64,000 bases of DNA, from positions 62,001 through 126,000 of the forward strand of contig JACKCT010000010.1 in the NCBI GenBank assembly GCA_020633895.1. The letters are read 5' to 3'. The position numbers were made by a program, and so were the translations under genes. Under the pieces are notes generated by a model. The model was not told the origin of the DNA and made no database searches. It saw nothing but the letters and a program-made list of their open reading frames with translations. Below, one piece after another: positions 51,458-60,147 of this stretch. Source of the stretch: Deltaproteobacteria bacterium. GTDB taxonomy: Bacteria > Lernaellota > Lernaellaia > JACKCT01. How positions within the stretch are numbered: position 1 is the stretch's first letter; each line of letters opens with the position of its first letter.

Positions 51458-52987
51458 ATGTCCAGCGAACTGATTATCAACGTTACCGAGCACGAAACCC
51501 GCGTCGCCTTGCTGGAGCACGGCGTCATCACCGAATTCCACGTGGAATCGGCGCGCAAGGTGGGCGTGGTCGGCAATATTTACAAGGGCCGCGTCCTGCG
51601 CGTCCTTCCCGGGATGCAGGCCGCCTTCGTGGATATCGGCCTGGAGCGGGCGGCGTTTTTGTACGTCACCGACGTGGTGGGTCACTATCCCGCCGGGCGC
51701 CGGGCGCCGGATCCGGACGTGGATCTGGGCGAAGATGATTCGGATGAAGGCGGCGAAGCCGCTCCGTTCGAGCCCACCCCCACCGTCCCCATCGAAAAGC
51801 TCGTCACCCAAGGCCAGGAGATCCTGGTGCAGGTCGCCAAGGAACCCTTGGGCACCAAGGGCGCCCGGCTGACGACCAACATCAGCCTGCCGGGCCGCTA
51901 TCTGGTCATCATGCCCACCATGGAGCACATCGGCGTCTCCCGGCGCATCGAGGACGAGCAGGAGCGCGAACGCCTCAAGACGCTGGTCGAGACCATCCGC
52001 CCCAACGACCATCTGGGCTTCATCATTCGCACCGTCGCCGAGGAAGCCGACGAGGAAACGCTGCAGACCGACATCGAATTCCTGGTCGGCCTGTGGGAAC
52101 AGATCCAGGTCCGCTACAAGAAAAGCGGCGCGCCCTCGGTGCTGCATTCGGATTTGTCGATCACCCGGCGGGCCGTGCGCGACCTGTTGACCAAGGACGT
52201 GGTGCGGCTGGTCATCGACGACAAAAGCGAGTTCGAGAAGATCAAGGATCTCTCCCGCCTGTACATGCCCCAGATCGGCGACAAGGTGGAGTTTTACGAC
52301 GGCGACGAGCCGATCTTCGAGCACTTCAATCTGGAAGTGGAGCTCGGCCGGGCGCTGCAGCCCAAGGTGTGGCTCAAGTCGGGCAGCTACATCATCATCG
52401 AGCACACCGAAGCGCTGACCACCGTCGACGTGAACACGGGCCGGTTCATCGGCCATCAGGACTTCGACGAGACGATCTACAAAACGAACCTGGAGGCGGT
52501 CAAGGAGATCGCCTATCAGCTTCGCCTGCGCAACATCGGCGGGATCATCATCATCGATTTTATCGACATGAAAAGCGAGGAGCACCGGGAGCGGGTCTAC
52601 GAGGCGCTGATCGCCGCGCTCAAGACCGACAAGGCCCGCACCAATGTGCTGCATTTCTCGGAGTTGGGTCTGGTGGAGATGACCCGCAAACGCACCCGGG
52701 AAAATCTGGTGCGTTCGTTGTCCCAGCCGTGCCCGTATTGCGAAGGCAAGGGCTATGTGAAAAGCCGCGCGGCCATCTGCGCCGAGATCATCCGCGCCCT
52801 CAAGCGCGCCATCCGCCGCCGTAAGCCCGAATCCATCGACCTGGTGGTCCACCCGGATATCGCGGACCTGCTGCTCGAGGAGGAGCAAACCGGCGTCGAG
52901 GAACTTGAAGCCGACACGGGCGTACGCATCGCGATCAAGGACAAGCCTTCTCTCCACATCGAGCAATTCGAGATTCAGACGCCGTAA
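51458..52987 (+). CDS. rng: Ribonuclease G (RNase E/G family)
   Basis: A 509-residue endoribonuclease for rRNA and mRNA processing. S1 domain near VVGNIYKGRVLRVLPGMQAAFVDIG with a 40-residue insert rich in D/E and P (residues 80-110), then KGARLTTNISLPGRYLV, the DNase I-like catalytic part with TTVDVNTGRFIG and GIIIIDFIDM (metal-binding Asp residues) and the Zn-link SQPCPYCEGKG. It lacks the long C-terminal scaffold of RNase E, so G-type. Eight-base gap to the next gene suggests a shared mRNA. Confidence 0.93.
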   Translation: MSSELIINVTEHETRVALLEHGVITEFHVESARKVGVVGNIYKGRVLRVLPGMQAAFVDIGLERAAFLYVTDVVGHYPAGRRAPDPDVDLGEDDSDEGGEAAPFEPTPTVPIEKLVTQGQEILVQVAKEPLGTKGARLTTNISLPGRYLVIMPTMEHIGVSRRIEDEQERERLKTLVETIRPNDHLGFIIRTVAEEADEETLQTDIEFLVGLWEQIQVRYKKSGAPSVLHSDLSITRRAVRDLLTKDVVRLVIDDKSEFEKIKDLSRLYMPQIGDKVEFYDGDEPIFEHFNLEVELGRALQPKVWLKSGSYIIIEHTEALTTVDVNTGRFIGHQDFDETIYKTNLEAVKEIAYQLRLRNIGGIIIIDFIDMKSEEHRERVYEALIAALKTDKARTNVLHFSELGLVEMTRKRTRENLVRSLSQPCPYCEGKGYVKSRAAICAEIIRALKRAIRRRKPESIDLVVHPDIADLLLEEEQTGVEELEADTGVRIAIKDKPSLHIEQFEIQTP

Positions 52988-52990
52988 CCG

Positions 52991-54937
52991 ATGGACATTC
53001 GCCGCCTTGTCACTCCGGTCATCCCGGGCGCCGTCGTGGGACTGGCGATCAGCGTCCTGGAAATCGTCGTGGCCCGTTCCCTCGCCCCGCCGGGCCGGTT
53101 CTTCCATGACACCCCCAGCGTGATCTGGTCCGCGATCTTCGCGGCGGCGGGCGGCGGCGTGTTGTCGGCGATCGGCTCCAAGCAACGGGCGTTGTCCGGT
53201 GCGTTCCTGGCCCTGTGGGGGCTGCTGCTTTTCCACGGCACCGTGTGGGGCGCGCGGGCGGTGGTGGCCTATTTCGGCTACGACTCCCACCTCAACCCTT
53301 TGTCGATCCCCATCTTCCTCGTGGGCGCGGCGGCGACGGTCGGCGCCATCCTCCTGGCGAGAAAAACGGACAACGCGGCGGCCCTGGGCACGGCGTTGAT
53401 TGTCGGCGCGGCGGGATACGTCGCGCTGACGTGGTGGATCCAGACGACGCGCCACGACGACGCGATCTTTCGCGCCCATTACCGGCGGGAAATGATCCAC
53501 CAGGCCCCGCCCCCCGTGACGCAATCTCCCCCGGACGGCACGAAGAACCTGATCGTCCTGGTGCTCGATACGCTGCGCGCCGACGCCTTGGGCGTCTACG
53601 GCCATCCCGGCGGGCTGACGCCCCATCTGGACGCCCTGGCCAAGCGCGGCGTGCTGTTCAAGCGTGTCGTTTCCGAATCGTCCTGGACCCGCCCGAGCAT
53701 GGGCACGCTGTTCACCGGCCTCAACTCTCGCGAGCACGGCTGCCGCCACCTGTTCGGCGTGTTGGACGAAAATCTGGTGACGATCCCGGAAATTATGCGC
53801 CAGCGGGGCCTGCGCACCGGCGCGGTCGTGACCAACGCCATCCTCAAGGGGCATTTCGGATTCGGCCAGGGCTTCGACTTCTTCGTCGACCAGACCAAGA
53901 CCGACGAGGCGTCCTATTGGATGACCGGCCGCCTGCCCGCCCGCATGGCCGGCCTGACCGTGGGCAAGCAGACGCGCAAGGTGGACGACGCGGACCTGGC
54001 GGTGGACCGCTTCCTGCGCTGGCTGCCGAAAAACGCCGACGGCCCGCCCGTGTTCGGGTGGCTGCATCTGTTCGATACGCACAGCCCGTACGAGCCGCCG
54101 GAGCCCTTCCGCTCCCGCCTGGTGCCGCCGGACGCCGACAAATACGAATTCACCTACGACTACGACGGCGCGGACCTGGCCCGCACGAACACCAAGGCGG
54201 GGATGACGGCCTATCGCTCCCTCTACGACGCCGAGTTGGCGTTTGCCGACGAGCAGATCGGGCGATTCATCCAGGCGCTGCAAGACCGGGGATTCTGGAA
54301 AAACACGGTGCTGGTCTTCCTGGCCGACCATGGGGAGCAGTTCCGCGAGCACGGCGCGCTGCTGCATGCCAATGGGTTGTACCAGGAGGAAGTGCACATC
54401 CCGCTGATCGTCGCCGGGGCCGGGGTGCCCGAGGGGCAGGTCGTGGATACGCCCGTCCCGCTGCTGGCGGTGCCGACGGCGTTGTTTGACCTGGCGGGGC
54501 TGCCTCGGCCCAAGAGTCTGGTTGGCAAGGGATGGGAAGGCCTGACGCACCCCTCCACGACGCAGGCGATCGTCAGCGAGATCGACACGGAAATGCACGG
54601 GCGACGCGTGTCGGACATTTCGGTGCGCCGCGGGCCGTGGAAGATGATCCTGGACATGGAGTCCCGGGAAAAAGAACTCTACAACCTGGACGAGGACCCG
54701 GGCGAGACCCATGACCTGCTCGCCAAGGACGACGAGGAAGAAAACGACGCCGAGGCCGGGGAGACGACCCCGGAACAGCAGGCCCGGGCCGAGCGGATCA
54801 AACAAATCGTACGAGAGCTGGACGACCACCTGTCCGCCTACGACGCCGCCTACCCCCGCCCGCCGGAAATCGATCCGGAAGCCTTCACCGACGCCGCCAG
54901 CCGGGCAGCCCTTAAGAGCCTGGGCTATATCCAATAG
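52991..54937 (+). CDS. Alkaline-phosphatase/sulfatase superfamily membrane enzyme
   Basis: A 648-residue protein with about five membrane spans (residues 8-160) and a large extracytoplasmic sulfatase-type domain. Metal site 1 IVLVLDTLRADALGVYGHPGG, nucleophile region VVSESSWTRPSMGTLFTGL, then VFGWLHLFDTHSPYEPPEPF and second metal motif VLVFLADHGEQFREHGALL. The sulfatase Cys/Ser of CxPSR is replaced by Thr (TRPSM), as in phosphoglycerol or phosphoethanolamine transferases, so a formylglycine-dependent sulfatase is unlikely. A lipid or polymer head-group transferase or phosphatase is more probable. Confidence 0.82.
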   Translation: MDIRRLVTPVIPGAVVGLAISVLEIVVARSLAPPGRFFHDTPSVIWSAIFAAAGGGVLSAIGSKQRALSGAFLALWGLLLFHGTVWGARAVVAYFGYDSHLNPLSIPIFLVGAAATVGAILLARKTDNAAALGTALIVGAAGYVALTWWIQTTRHDDAIFRAHYRREMIHQAPPPVTQSPPDGTKNLIVLVLDTLRADALGVYGHPGGLTPHLDALAKRGVLFKRVVSESSWTRPSMGTLFTGLNSREHGCRHLFGVLDENLVTIPEIMRQRGLRTGAVVTNAILKGHFGFGQGFDFFVDQTKTDEASYWMTGRLPARMAGLTVGKQTRKVDDADLAVDRFLRWLPKNADGPPVFGWLHLFDTHSPYEPPEPFRSRLVPPDADKYEFTYDYDGADLARTNTKAGMTAYRSLYDAELAFADEQIGRFIQALQDRGFWKNTVLVFLADHGEQFREHGALLHANGLYQEEVHIPLIVAGAGVPEGQVVDTPVPLLAVPTALFDLAGLPRPKSLVGKGWEGLTHPSTTQAIVSEIDTEMHGRRVSDISVRRGPWKMILDMESREKELYNLDEDPGETHDLLAKDDEEENDAEAGETTPEQQARAERIKQIVRELDDHLSAYDAAYPRPPEIDPEAFTDAASRAALKSLGYIQ

Positions 54938-54982
54938 GCGCGTCCGAAGCCTCTTTCCGCGCCTTCCAGCATAACGAAAATC

Positions 54983-55029
54983 TATCTCAAGATAATTACA
55001 TAATGTAATTTCATGTCGGAAATTCCGAC
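54983..55029 (+). promoter_or_regulatory. Three consecutive palindromes upstream of the small-peptide genes
   Basis: TATCT-CA-AGATA (54983-54994), AATTACAT-A-ATGTAATT (54994-55010, 17 bp) and GTCGGAA-A-TTCCGAC (55015-55029, 15 bp) are all perfect. They sit 60-105 bp before the predicted transcription start, in A/T-rich DNA unlike the surroundings, and look like binding sites for regulators. Confidence 0.55.
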
Positions 55030-55054
55030 CCCACCCATGACCCGACTGGCACAA

Positions 55055-55082
55055 TTCACCAGCAATTTCATAGATGTATAAG
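55055..55082 (+). promoter_or_regulatory. Promoter for the small-peptide genes
   Basis: TTCACC (55055-55060), 16 nt, TATAAG (55077-55082), giving a start near 55089 and a 70-nt leader. An overlapping TGGCACG-N4-TTGAT (55084-55099) resembles a sigma-54 site but lacks the -12 GC. Confidence 0.45.
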
Positions 55083-55158
55083 CTGGCACGCGTCTTGATA
55101 CCCATCTGCATGAGGCAACAACCCCCACCGTGGTTGCCACGGAGAAGGGAGATGGGAC

Positions 55159-55248
55159 ATGGCAGTCCAAGAGTTATTCATGAACGCCACCGTCACGGGG
55201 ATCCTGGTCGCTTCGCTGATCCTGGTCCGCCGCCGGTGGAGACCGTAG
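55159..55248 (+). CDS. Tiny single-span membrane peptide A (29 aa)
   Basis: ATG 55159 with GGGAG 7 nt upstream opens a 29-codon frame reading MAVQELFMNATVTGILVA, then SLILVRRRWRP and TAG. It has one hydrophobic segment and a strongly basic C-terminus, so it would insert with the C-terminus inside. A second peptide of the same plan follows. No family could be named; candidates are a small subunit or modulator of a membrane enzyme, or a toxin-like peptide. Confidence 0.55.
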   Translation: MAVQELFMNATVTGILVASLILVRRRWRP

Positions 55249-55294
55249 TCCCCCACGCGAAACGAGGGCGCGCCGCCGCGAGAGGAGCGCGTCC

Positions 55295-55468
55295 GTGAAC
55301 GGCGAACGGGGCGCCCCCTCGCGCCCCGATTCCGTCACTCAACCCGGCCCGGCCGAAAGGCAAAAAGCCGAAAAGGGGATCGTCATGGGATTCGAAATGA
55401 TCATGAATGTGGCGTTGATCTTCGCGTTGGTCACGTCACTGGTCTTTTTGAAAAAGACTTGGAACTAG
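55295..55468 (+). CDS. Tiny single-span membrane peptide B (57 aa from GTG, or 27 aa from ATG 55385)
   Basis: Two starts are possible in one frame. GTG 55295 has AGAGGAG 7 nt upstream and gives 57 residues with a polar first half. ATG 55385 has AAGGGG about 7 nt upstream and gives MGFEMIMNVALIFALV plus TSLVFLKKTWN. The hydrophobic part has the same plan as peptide A: an E-x2-(x)-M-N turn, about 14 apolar residues including LV-x-SL, then a basic pair and Trp near the end. Lies 46 nt after peptide A and before an RND gene with its own promoter. Confidence 0.5.
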   Translation: MNGERGAPSRPDSVTQPGPAERQKAEKGIVMGFEMIMNVALIFALVTSLVFLKKTWN

Positions 55469-55590
55469 CCGCCCGACCCCGGCCTTAACCGGCGGGGTGG
55501 TTGCCTTGAAACGCCGCTGCGTCGGCCCTCCCCTCGGTCGACGGCACGCGGCGTTTCCGCGTTTTCCCGCCGGGGATAAGTCAACGCGCA

Positions 55591-55618
55591 TTGACACCCG
55601 ACGCCGGCCGTGCATGCT
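55591..55618 (+). promoter_or_regulatory. Promoter of the RND gene, near-leaderless
   Basis: TTGACA (55591-55596), 16 nt, CATGCT (55613-55618). Predicted +1 near 55625, three bases before ATG 55628; no Shine-Dalgarno in GTCCCGGCC. Confidence 0.45.
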
Positions 55619-55627
55619 GTCCCGGCC

Positions 55628-57922
55628 ATGCATCGCCTCTCCGATCTGATCCTTCGCGCCCCCAAGACGGTCGCCGCCCTGGTGACACTGCTGACGGTTG
55701 TCGGCGGCGTTCTGGCCGGGTACGTGAAGTTCGATTTCAACATGGAAAATATGCTCCCGGATCGCCATCCGAACCGGGACGTCTACGAGGACTACAAGGC
55801 CACCTTCGGTCAGGATGACGCGTTCTACGTCATCGGCATTCGCACCGGCAACGTCTTCACGCACGCCATGCTCCGGGATCTGCAACAGCTTACCCTTCGC
55901 ATCGAGGCGCGGGAGGAAGTGGACGAGGTCCTGTCCCTGACCAACGTGATGTTCCCCCGGGCCGACGCCGAGGGCGTGACCATCGAGCCGTTCGTCACAC
56001 AGGCCCCCACCGACCCGGCTGCCCTGGCCGCCCTGCGCGCCGAGGCCATGGCCAACCCCATCCTGCCCGAAAATCTGATTTCGAGGGATGGGTCCACGAC
56101 CGCTCTGATGGTCAAGCTCAAGCCCGAGTTCAATCATCACGACTATCGGGTCGCCTTCGAAAAAGAGCTTTGGACCATCATCGACGACTATCGGGCCGAG
56201 GACCGCGAGATTCACATGGGAGGCACCCCGGTCCTGCGTTCGGCGTATATCAAGCTGGCCCAGGAAAACATCCAACGCTTCGTGCCCCTGTCGGCGCTGG
56301 TGCTGGTGATCGTCCTGTTCCTCACGTTCCGCAATGTCAGCGGCATCCTGCTGCCCCTGGGCACGGTCGGCGCGGCGATGATCCTGTCGGTCGGGTTCAT
56401 GACCGTCGTGGATATTCCGTTGAACCTGCTGACCAACGTGCTGCCCAGCGTCGTGCTGGTCGTCGGTGTTTCGGACAGCATCCATTTGCTGGAAAAATAC
56501 AAAGAGGAATACCTCAAGGATTTCGACCAGCACCGCGCCATGGCCGACACCATCAGGAAGATCGCCATCGCGTGTTTCTTCACCAGCGCGACCACGGCCG
56601 TGGGCTTCGCCTCGCTGATCACCTCCAGCAACAAGATGATCCGCCAGTTCGGCACCGTCGCGGCGGTGGGCGTGATGATGGCGTACGTGGTGACGATTCT
56701 GTTCGTGCCGGCGGTGCTCATTTTGATCAAGCCGCCCAAGGTCGAACGGGCCCAGGCCCTTGAAGACGGCCTGCTGGCTCGCGCGCTCTATTCCAAAACC
56801 ACCATCGTCACCAACCACGCCAAGCCCATCGCGTTGATGACCGTCCTGGTGCTCATCGCCGCGGGCGTGGGCATGTCGCGCATCCAGAATCAGTACTACA
56901 TGATGGAAGACGTGCCGCCCGGCGAGCCGATCACCAAGGCCTATCACTTTCTGGACGAACACCTGGGCAGCGTCATCCCCATGGCGGTGATGGTGGAGTC
57001 CAAGAGCGGCCGCCCCATGACCGACCCGGCGATCCTGGCCGATCTGGAAAAAATCCAGCATCGCCTGCGGGAGTTCGACACGGTCGGCAAGGTGACATCG
57101 CTGGTGGATTTCGTGGAGGAAATGAACCGCCTGTTGCATGACGGCGACAAGGCCTACCTGAAGATCCCCGAGACCCGCGAGGCGGTGGCCCAGTATCTGC
57201 TGCTCTACTCCATGGGCGACGAAGACCCGACGGCCGATTACCTCACCTTCGACCAATCCCGAACGCAGATCTCGGCGCGCACCGTGGACATGGGGCAGAT
57301 CACCTACAAGCAGCTCATCGCCGAGATGGAAGACTTCATGGCCAAGGAAATCGACCCGGACCTGCACGCCGTCGTCACCGGCGCGGGGCCGATGGTCGTC
57401 GTCCTGTGCGACCGCCTGGTCAGCGATATGATCACCAGCCTGGGCCTCGCCTTCGCCATCATCTTCGTGCTCATCGTGGTCGAATTTAAATCCTGGCGTC
57501 TGGCGATGGTGAGCATGGTGCCCAATATGATCCCGCTGTTGGTTATGGCCGGGTTCATGGGCTTTACAGGCGTCGCCCTCAACCCGTCGACCGCGGTCTC
57601 CTTCGCCGTGGCCTTCGGCATCGCCGTGGACGACACCATCCACTTCCTCGTGCGTTATCGCCGGGAACTGCCTCTGGATAACGACTACGGCAAGGCGGTC
57701 TTCCGCACCGTCAAGGGCACCGGCCGGGCCATCGTGCTGACCAGCGTGGTCCTGGCACTGGGCTTCGCGGTGCTGATGACCTCCAACTTCAAGGCCAACG
57801 CCACCTTCGGCATGCTCTCCGCCCTGCTGATGGCCGTCGCCCTCCTGGCCGACATGGTCGTCCTGCCGGCCCTGCTGATCCTCATCAAACCCAAGATGTC
57901 CGATCCATACACGGCCGCGTAA
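55628..57922 (+). CDS. RND superfamily transporter (MMPL/HAE3 type)
   Basis: A 764-residue inner-membrane protein with the two-fold RND layout: span 1 (TVAALVTLLTVVGGVLAGYV), a periplasmic loop, spans 2-6 (PLSALVLVIVLFLTFRNVSG ... FVPAVLILI), then the repeat (ALMTVLVLIAAGVGMS, loop, spans to the end). Spans 4 carry DSIHLLEKYKEE and FGIAVDDTIHFLVRYRRE, the acidic residues of proton-driven lipid exporters. HAE3/MMPL members move hopanoids or other lipids. ATG 55628 fits the promoter position. Confidence 0.9.
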   Translation: MHRLSDLILRAPKTVAALVTLLTVVGGVLAGYVKFDFNMENMLPDRHPNRDVYEDYKATFGQDDAFYVIGIRTGNVFTHAMLRDLQQLTLRIEAREEVDEVLSLTNVMFPRADAEGVTIEPFVTQAPTDPAALAALRAEAMANPILPENLISRDGSTTALMVKLKPEFNHHDYRVAFEKELWTIIDDYRAEDREIHMGGTPVLRSAYIKLAQENIQRFVPLSALVLVIVLFLTFRNVSGILLPLGTVGAAMILSVGFMTVVDIPLNLLTNVLPSVVLVVGVSDSIHLLEKYKEEYLKDFDQHRAMADTIRKIAIACFFTSATTAVGFASLITSSNKMIRQFGTVAAVGVMMAYVVTILFVPAVLILIKPPKVERAQALEDGLLARALYSKTTIVTNHAKPIALMTVLVLIAAGVGMSRIQNQYYMMEDVPPGEPITKAYHFLDEHLGSVIPMAVMVESKSGRPMTDPAILADLEKIQHRLREFDTVGKVTSLVDFVEEMNRLLHDGDKAYLKIPETREAVAQYLLLYSMGDEDPTADYLTFDQSRTQISARTVDMGQITYKQLIAEMEDFMAKEIDPDLHAVVTGAGPMVVVLCDRLVSDMITSLGLAFAIIFVLIVVEFKSWRLAMVSMVPNMIPLLVMAGFMGFTGVALNPSTAVSFAVAFGIAVDDTIHFLVRYRRELPLDNDYGKAVFRTVKGTGRAIVLTSVVLALGFAVLMTSNFKANATFGMLSALLMAVALLADMVVLPALLILIKPKMSDPYTAA

Positions 57923-57962
57923 CCGGCGACGACCCCAAACCGCCGCGTACGGCCATGCCTCC

Positions 57963-57992
57963 TTGACAGGCCGCGCGTGCCGGGGCCAGACT
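57963..57992 (+). promoter_or_regulatory. Promoter of the pentapeptide/TPR gene
   Basis: TTGACA (57963-57968), 18 nt, CAGACT (57987-57992), predicting +1 near 57999. This excludes an in-frame start at 57977. Confidence 0.45.
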
Positions 57993-58024
57993 TTGCTCGA
58001 TTCCCCCAAGCACGGATGCGCCCG

Positions 58025-59485
58025 ATGAATCGCCAGGACATCGAACAGGAGATCGCCGGCTCCCGCGCCCTCAAGCGCTGGGAAATGCACGATTTAAACC
58101 TGGCGGGCCTGGATTTTTCCGGCGTGGACGCCACCGGCGCCCGATTCGTCAACTGCGTTCTCAAGGGCAGTCACTTCAAGGGCACCGTGCTGACCGAAGC
58201 CGAGTTCGTCGGCTGCGCGCTGGACGGCACCGATTTTTCCAGCGCCAACCTCGCCCAGAGCAGTTTCAGCGGATGCACCGGCGTGGACGACGCCCTCTCC
58301 CGCGTCCTGATCGACGGAGGAGCGAAGATCGATTCGGCGACCGCGCCGCCGGTGACGCGCTCGATGCGCTCCATGGGATTCGCGGCGCTGGCGGCGGTGG
58401 TGATCGTCGCGGCGGTCTTGTTCGCCCGGTCGGGCCGGGAAGACGCGGGGGATCTGCATCCCGGCGGCGGCGTTCCCGCACCCACGGCCCCCACGGCCGC
58501 TCCCGAACCCACGCCGACCCCGCCGCTGAGCGCCTCCGAGGTCCTGGATCACGGCCTGTCCCTTTTGCATCAGGGGCAAACGGACGAGGCGCTGCCCTTC
58601 CTGGCAGAGGCGGTGCAAAAATCCCCCGGTAATCGCAAGGCCCTGCTGCCGTTGGCCGAGGCGCTGATGAAGCTCGATCGGCCGTTGGACGCCCGTCGGC
58701 ATCTGGAAGCGGTGCTGTCCCAGAACCCAGCCCAGGACGTGGACGTGCCGGTGCGCCAGGATCTGGCCGAAACGTACCAGCGGGCCGACGACCCGGCCTC
58801 GGCCGACAAGGTCTACGAAGGCCTGGCCGCCAAATACGCCGGGAATGACGAAATCATCCGCGGCCTCATCCTCAACCACGCAAACCTGCGTTGGAAGACG
58901 GGCGACTACAAAGGGGCGCTGGCGAAGTTTCGTGAGTTGGAGAAAATCAGCGATCGGGAGCAACTGCCCGGCGTCTACCTGCTGATGGGCCTGGTGCATC
59001 TGGATATGGACGAACCGGCCAAGGCGCGGCAGCTTTTCCAAACCGTGATGCGCAAATACCCCGAGAGCGAAACGATCGCCATGGAAGCGCGAGTGCATCT
59101 GGCGACCATGGACATCAAGGACGGTCGCGCCGACAAAGCCCTGGAAAACCTCACCTCCGCCCTGCGGGCCGGCGCCGACGAGGGGCAGGTCTTCAACGCC
59201 ATCTTCAAGGTCTACGCCGACAAACAAAAAGCCGGCAAGGCCGACGACGCCGCCAAGCTGTTGGAAACGATGACCCGACTCTTCGCCGATCAGCCCGCGC
59301 AACTCGCGACGATCTACGTCGAAAAAGGCAAGATCGCGATGGAAGCCGGCGACCTGGAAAACGCCGAGACCGATTTCCGCAACGCCGAAAAGCTGTCCCA
59401 GGATCCCACGCAGCAGGCCTGGATCCGCGAGTCCCTCGAAGAAATCGGCCGCTCCCAGGCAAGCCCGACGCCGACGGCCTCTTAA
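58025..59485 (+). CDS. Pentapeptide-repeat, single-span, TPR protein
   Basis: A 486-residue inner-membrane protein with three parts. Residues 15-85 are pentapeptide repeats (LNLAGLDFSGVDATGARFVN, LKGSHFKGTVLTEAEFVGCA, LDGTDFSSANLAQSSFSGC). One membrane span lies at about 118-135 (GFAALAAVVIVAAVLFA). After a Pro/Ala/Thr linker the C-terminal 300 residues are TPRs (GLSLLHQGQTDEALPFLAEA, LADKVYEGLAAKYAG-like, GDYKGALAKFRELEKIS). The pentapeptide part would be cytoplasmic and the TPR part periplasmic. ATG 58016 is an alternative start nine bases up. Function unknown; an assembly scaffold is plausible. Confidence 0.8.
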   Translation: MNRQDIEQEIAGSRALKRWEMHDLNLAGLDFSGVDATGARFVNCVLKGSHFKGTVLTEAEFVGCALDGTDFSSANLAQSSFSGCTGVDDALSRVLIDGGAKIDSATAPPVTRSMRSMGFAALAAVVIVAAVLFARSGREDAGDLHPGGGVPAPTAPTAAPEPTPTPPLSASEVLDHGLSLLHQGQTDEALPFLAEAVQKSPGNRKALLPLAEALMKLDRPLDARRHLEAVLSQNPAQDVDVPVRQDLAETYQRADDPASADKVYEGLAAKYAGNDEIIRGLILNHANLRWKTGDYKGALAKFRELEKISDREQLPGVYLLMGLVHLDMDEPAKARQLFQTVMRKYPESETIAMEARVHLATMDIKDGRADKALENLTSALRAGADEGQVFNAIFKVYADKQKAGKADDAAKLLETMTRLFADQPAQLATIYVEKGKIAMEAGDLENAETDFRNAEKLSQDPTQQAWIRESLEEIGRSQASPTPTAS

Positions 59486-59576
59486 ACCCCCGCCAAGAAC
59501 AAATTCATATTTCCTATTGAGTCGTTCATCGACTCCATCGATAATAATTGCATCGCTAAACATTCGCGGAGCCGTC

Positions 59577-60140
59577 ATGGAAGCTTACAAACTGACGCTT
59601 CGATTTCTCATTATCGCTTGCCTTGTCTTTGTTTCGTATTCGTTGATGAAAGACGACGAAGCCGATCCGGGGTTGGATTCCGTCAAGGCGTGGCTGGCCG
59701 ACTTGTTCGCCGAGGAAAAGGAGTTGGGCGATAAACCGATGGATCTGGAGAAATCCTATAAAGTCCTCGTGGTCGTTCCCCAGCCGACGTACGCCGTTTG
59801 GGGGCGGTACATCCGCCCGATGGAGGCGGCGGCGGATCAGACGATCTGGATGGTCGACGAAGACATGCCGGGCGAGTTCTCCATCGTCTATGACGAAAAG
59901 AAAGTCACCATCATCGATGCGCTGGAGATGTTAAAGTATTTGGATATCAACAAGAGCAAGGCGCATATCTGCACGAAGACCGAGCAGAAGAACGACTACG
60001 GCGTCCCGATCTTCGACGCCAAATGCAAATCCACGCCGAAAGGATTCCATAATATTCACGTTGAGGAAGCCGAAATGATCGTCACACTCGGCAACGTGGA
60101 CGTGCCGTTCATCGACGGGCTCTACGACAACGAAACCTAA
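59577..60140 (+). CDS. Membrane-anchored hypothetical protein (187 aa)
   Basis: Not recognised. One N-terminal hydrophobic anchor (LTLRFLIIACLVFVSYSLM) precedes a soluble alpha/beta-looking domain: LEKSYKVLVVVPQPTYAVWG, DQTIWMVDEDMPGEFSIVYD, then AHICTKTEQKNDYGVPIFDAKC and EAEMIVTLGNVDVPFIDGLYD. Two Cys (in HICTK and DAKCK) could form a disulfide. GGAG lies about 7 nt before ATG 59577. Upstream DNA is noticeably A/T rich. It converges on the LytM-like gene. No functional claim is made. Confidence 0.65.
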   Translation: MEAYKLTLRFLIIACLVFVSYSLMKDDEADPGLDSVKAWLADLFAEEKELGDKPMDLEKSYKVLVVVPQPTYAVWGRYIRPMEAAADQTIWMVDEDMPGEFSIVYDEKKVTIIDALEMLKYLDINKSKAHICTKTEQKNDYGVPIFDAKCKSTPKGFHNIHVEEAEMIVTLGNVDVPFIDGLYDNET

Positions 60141-60147
60141 GCAGCCC

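Noticed and set aside
55084-55099. Sigma-54 promoter before the small peptides
   Set aside because: TGGCACG is a perfect -24 half, but the -12 element reads TTGA in place of TTGC. A sigma-70-type pair at 55055-55082 is the better call.
51443-55111. 1222-codon minus-strand open frame across the RNase G and sulfatase-like genes
   Set aside because: Both genes on the plus strand are well-conserved families; the antisense frame is an effect of high GC at third positions. The same holds for the 884-codon frame antisense to the RND gene (55436-58090).
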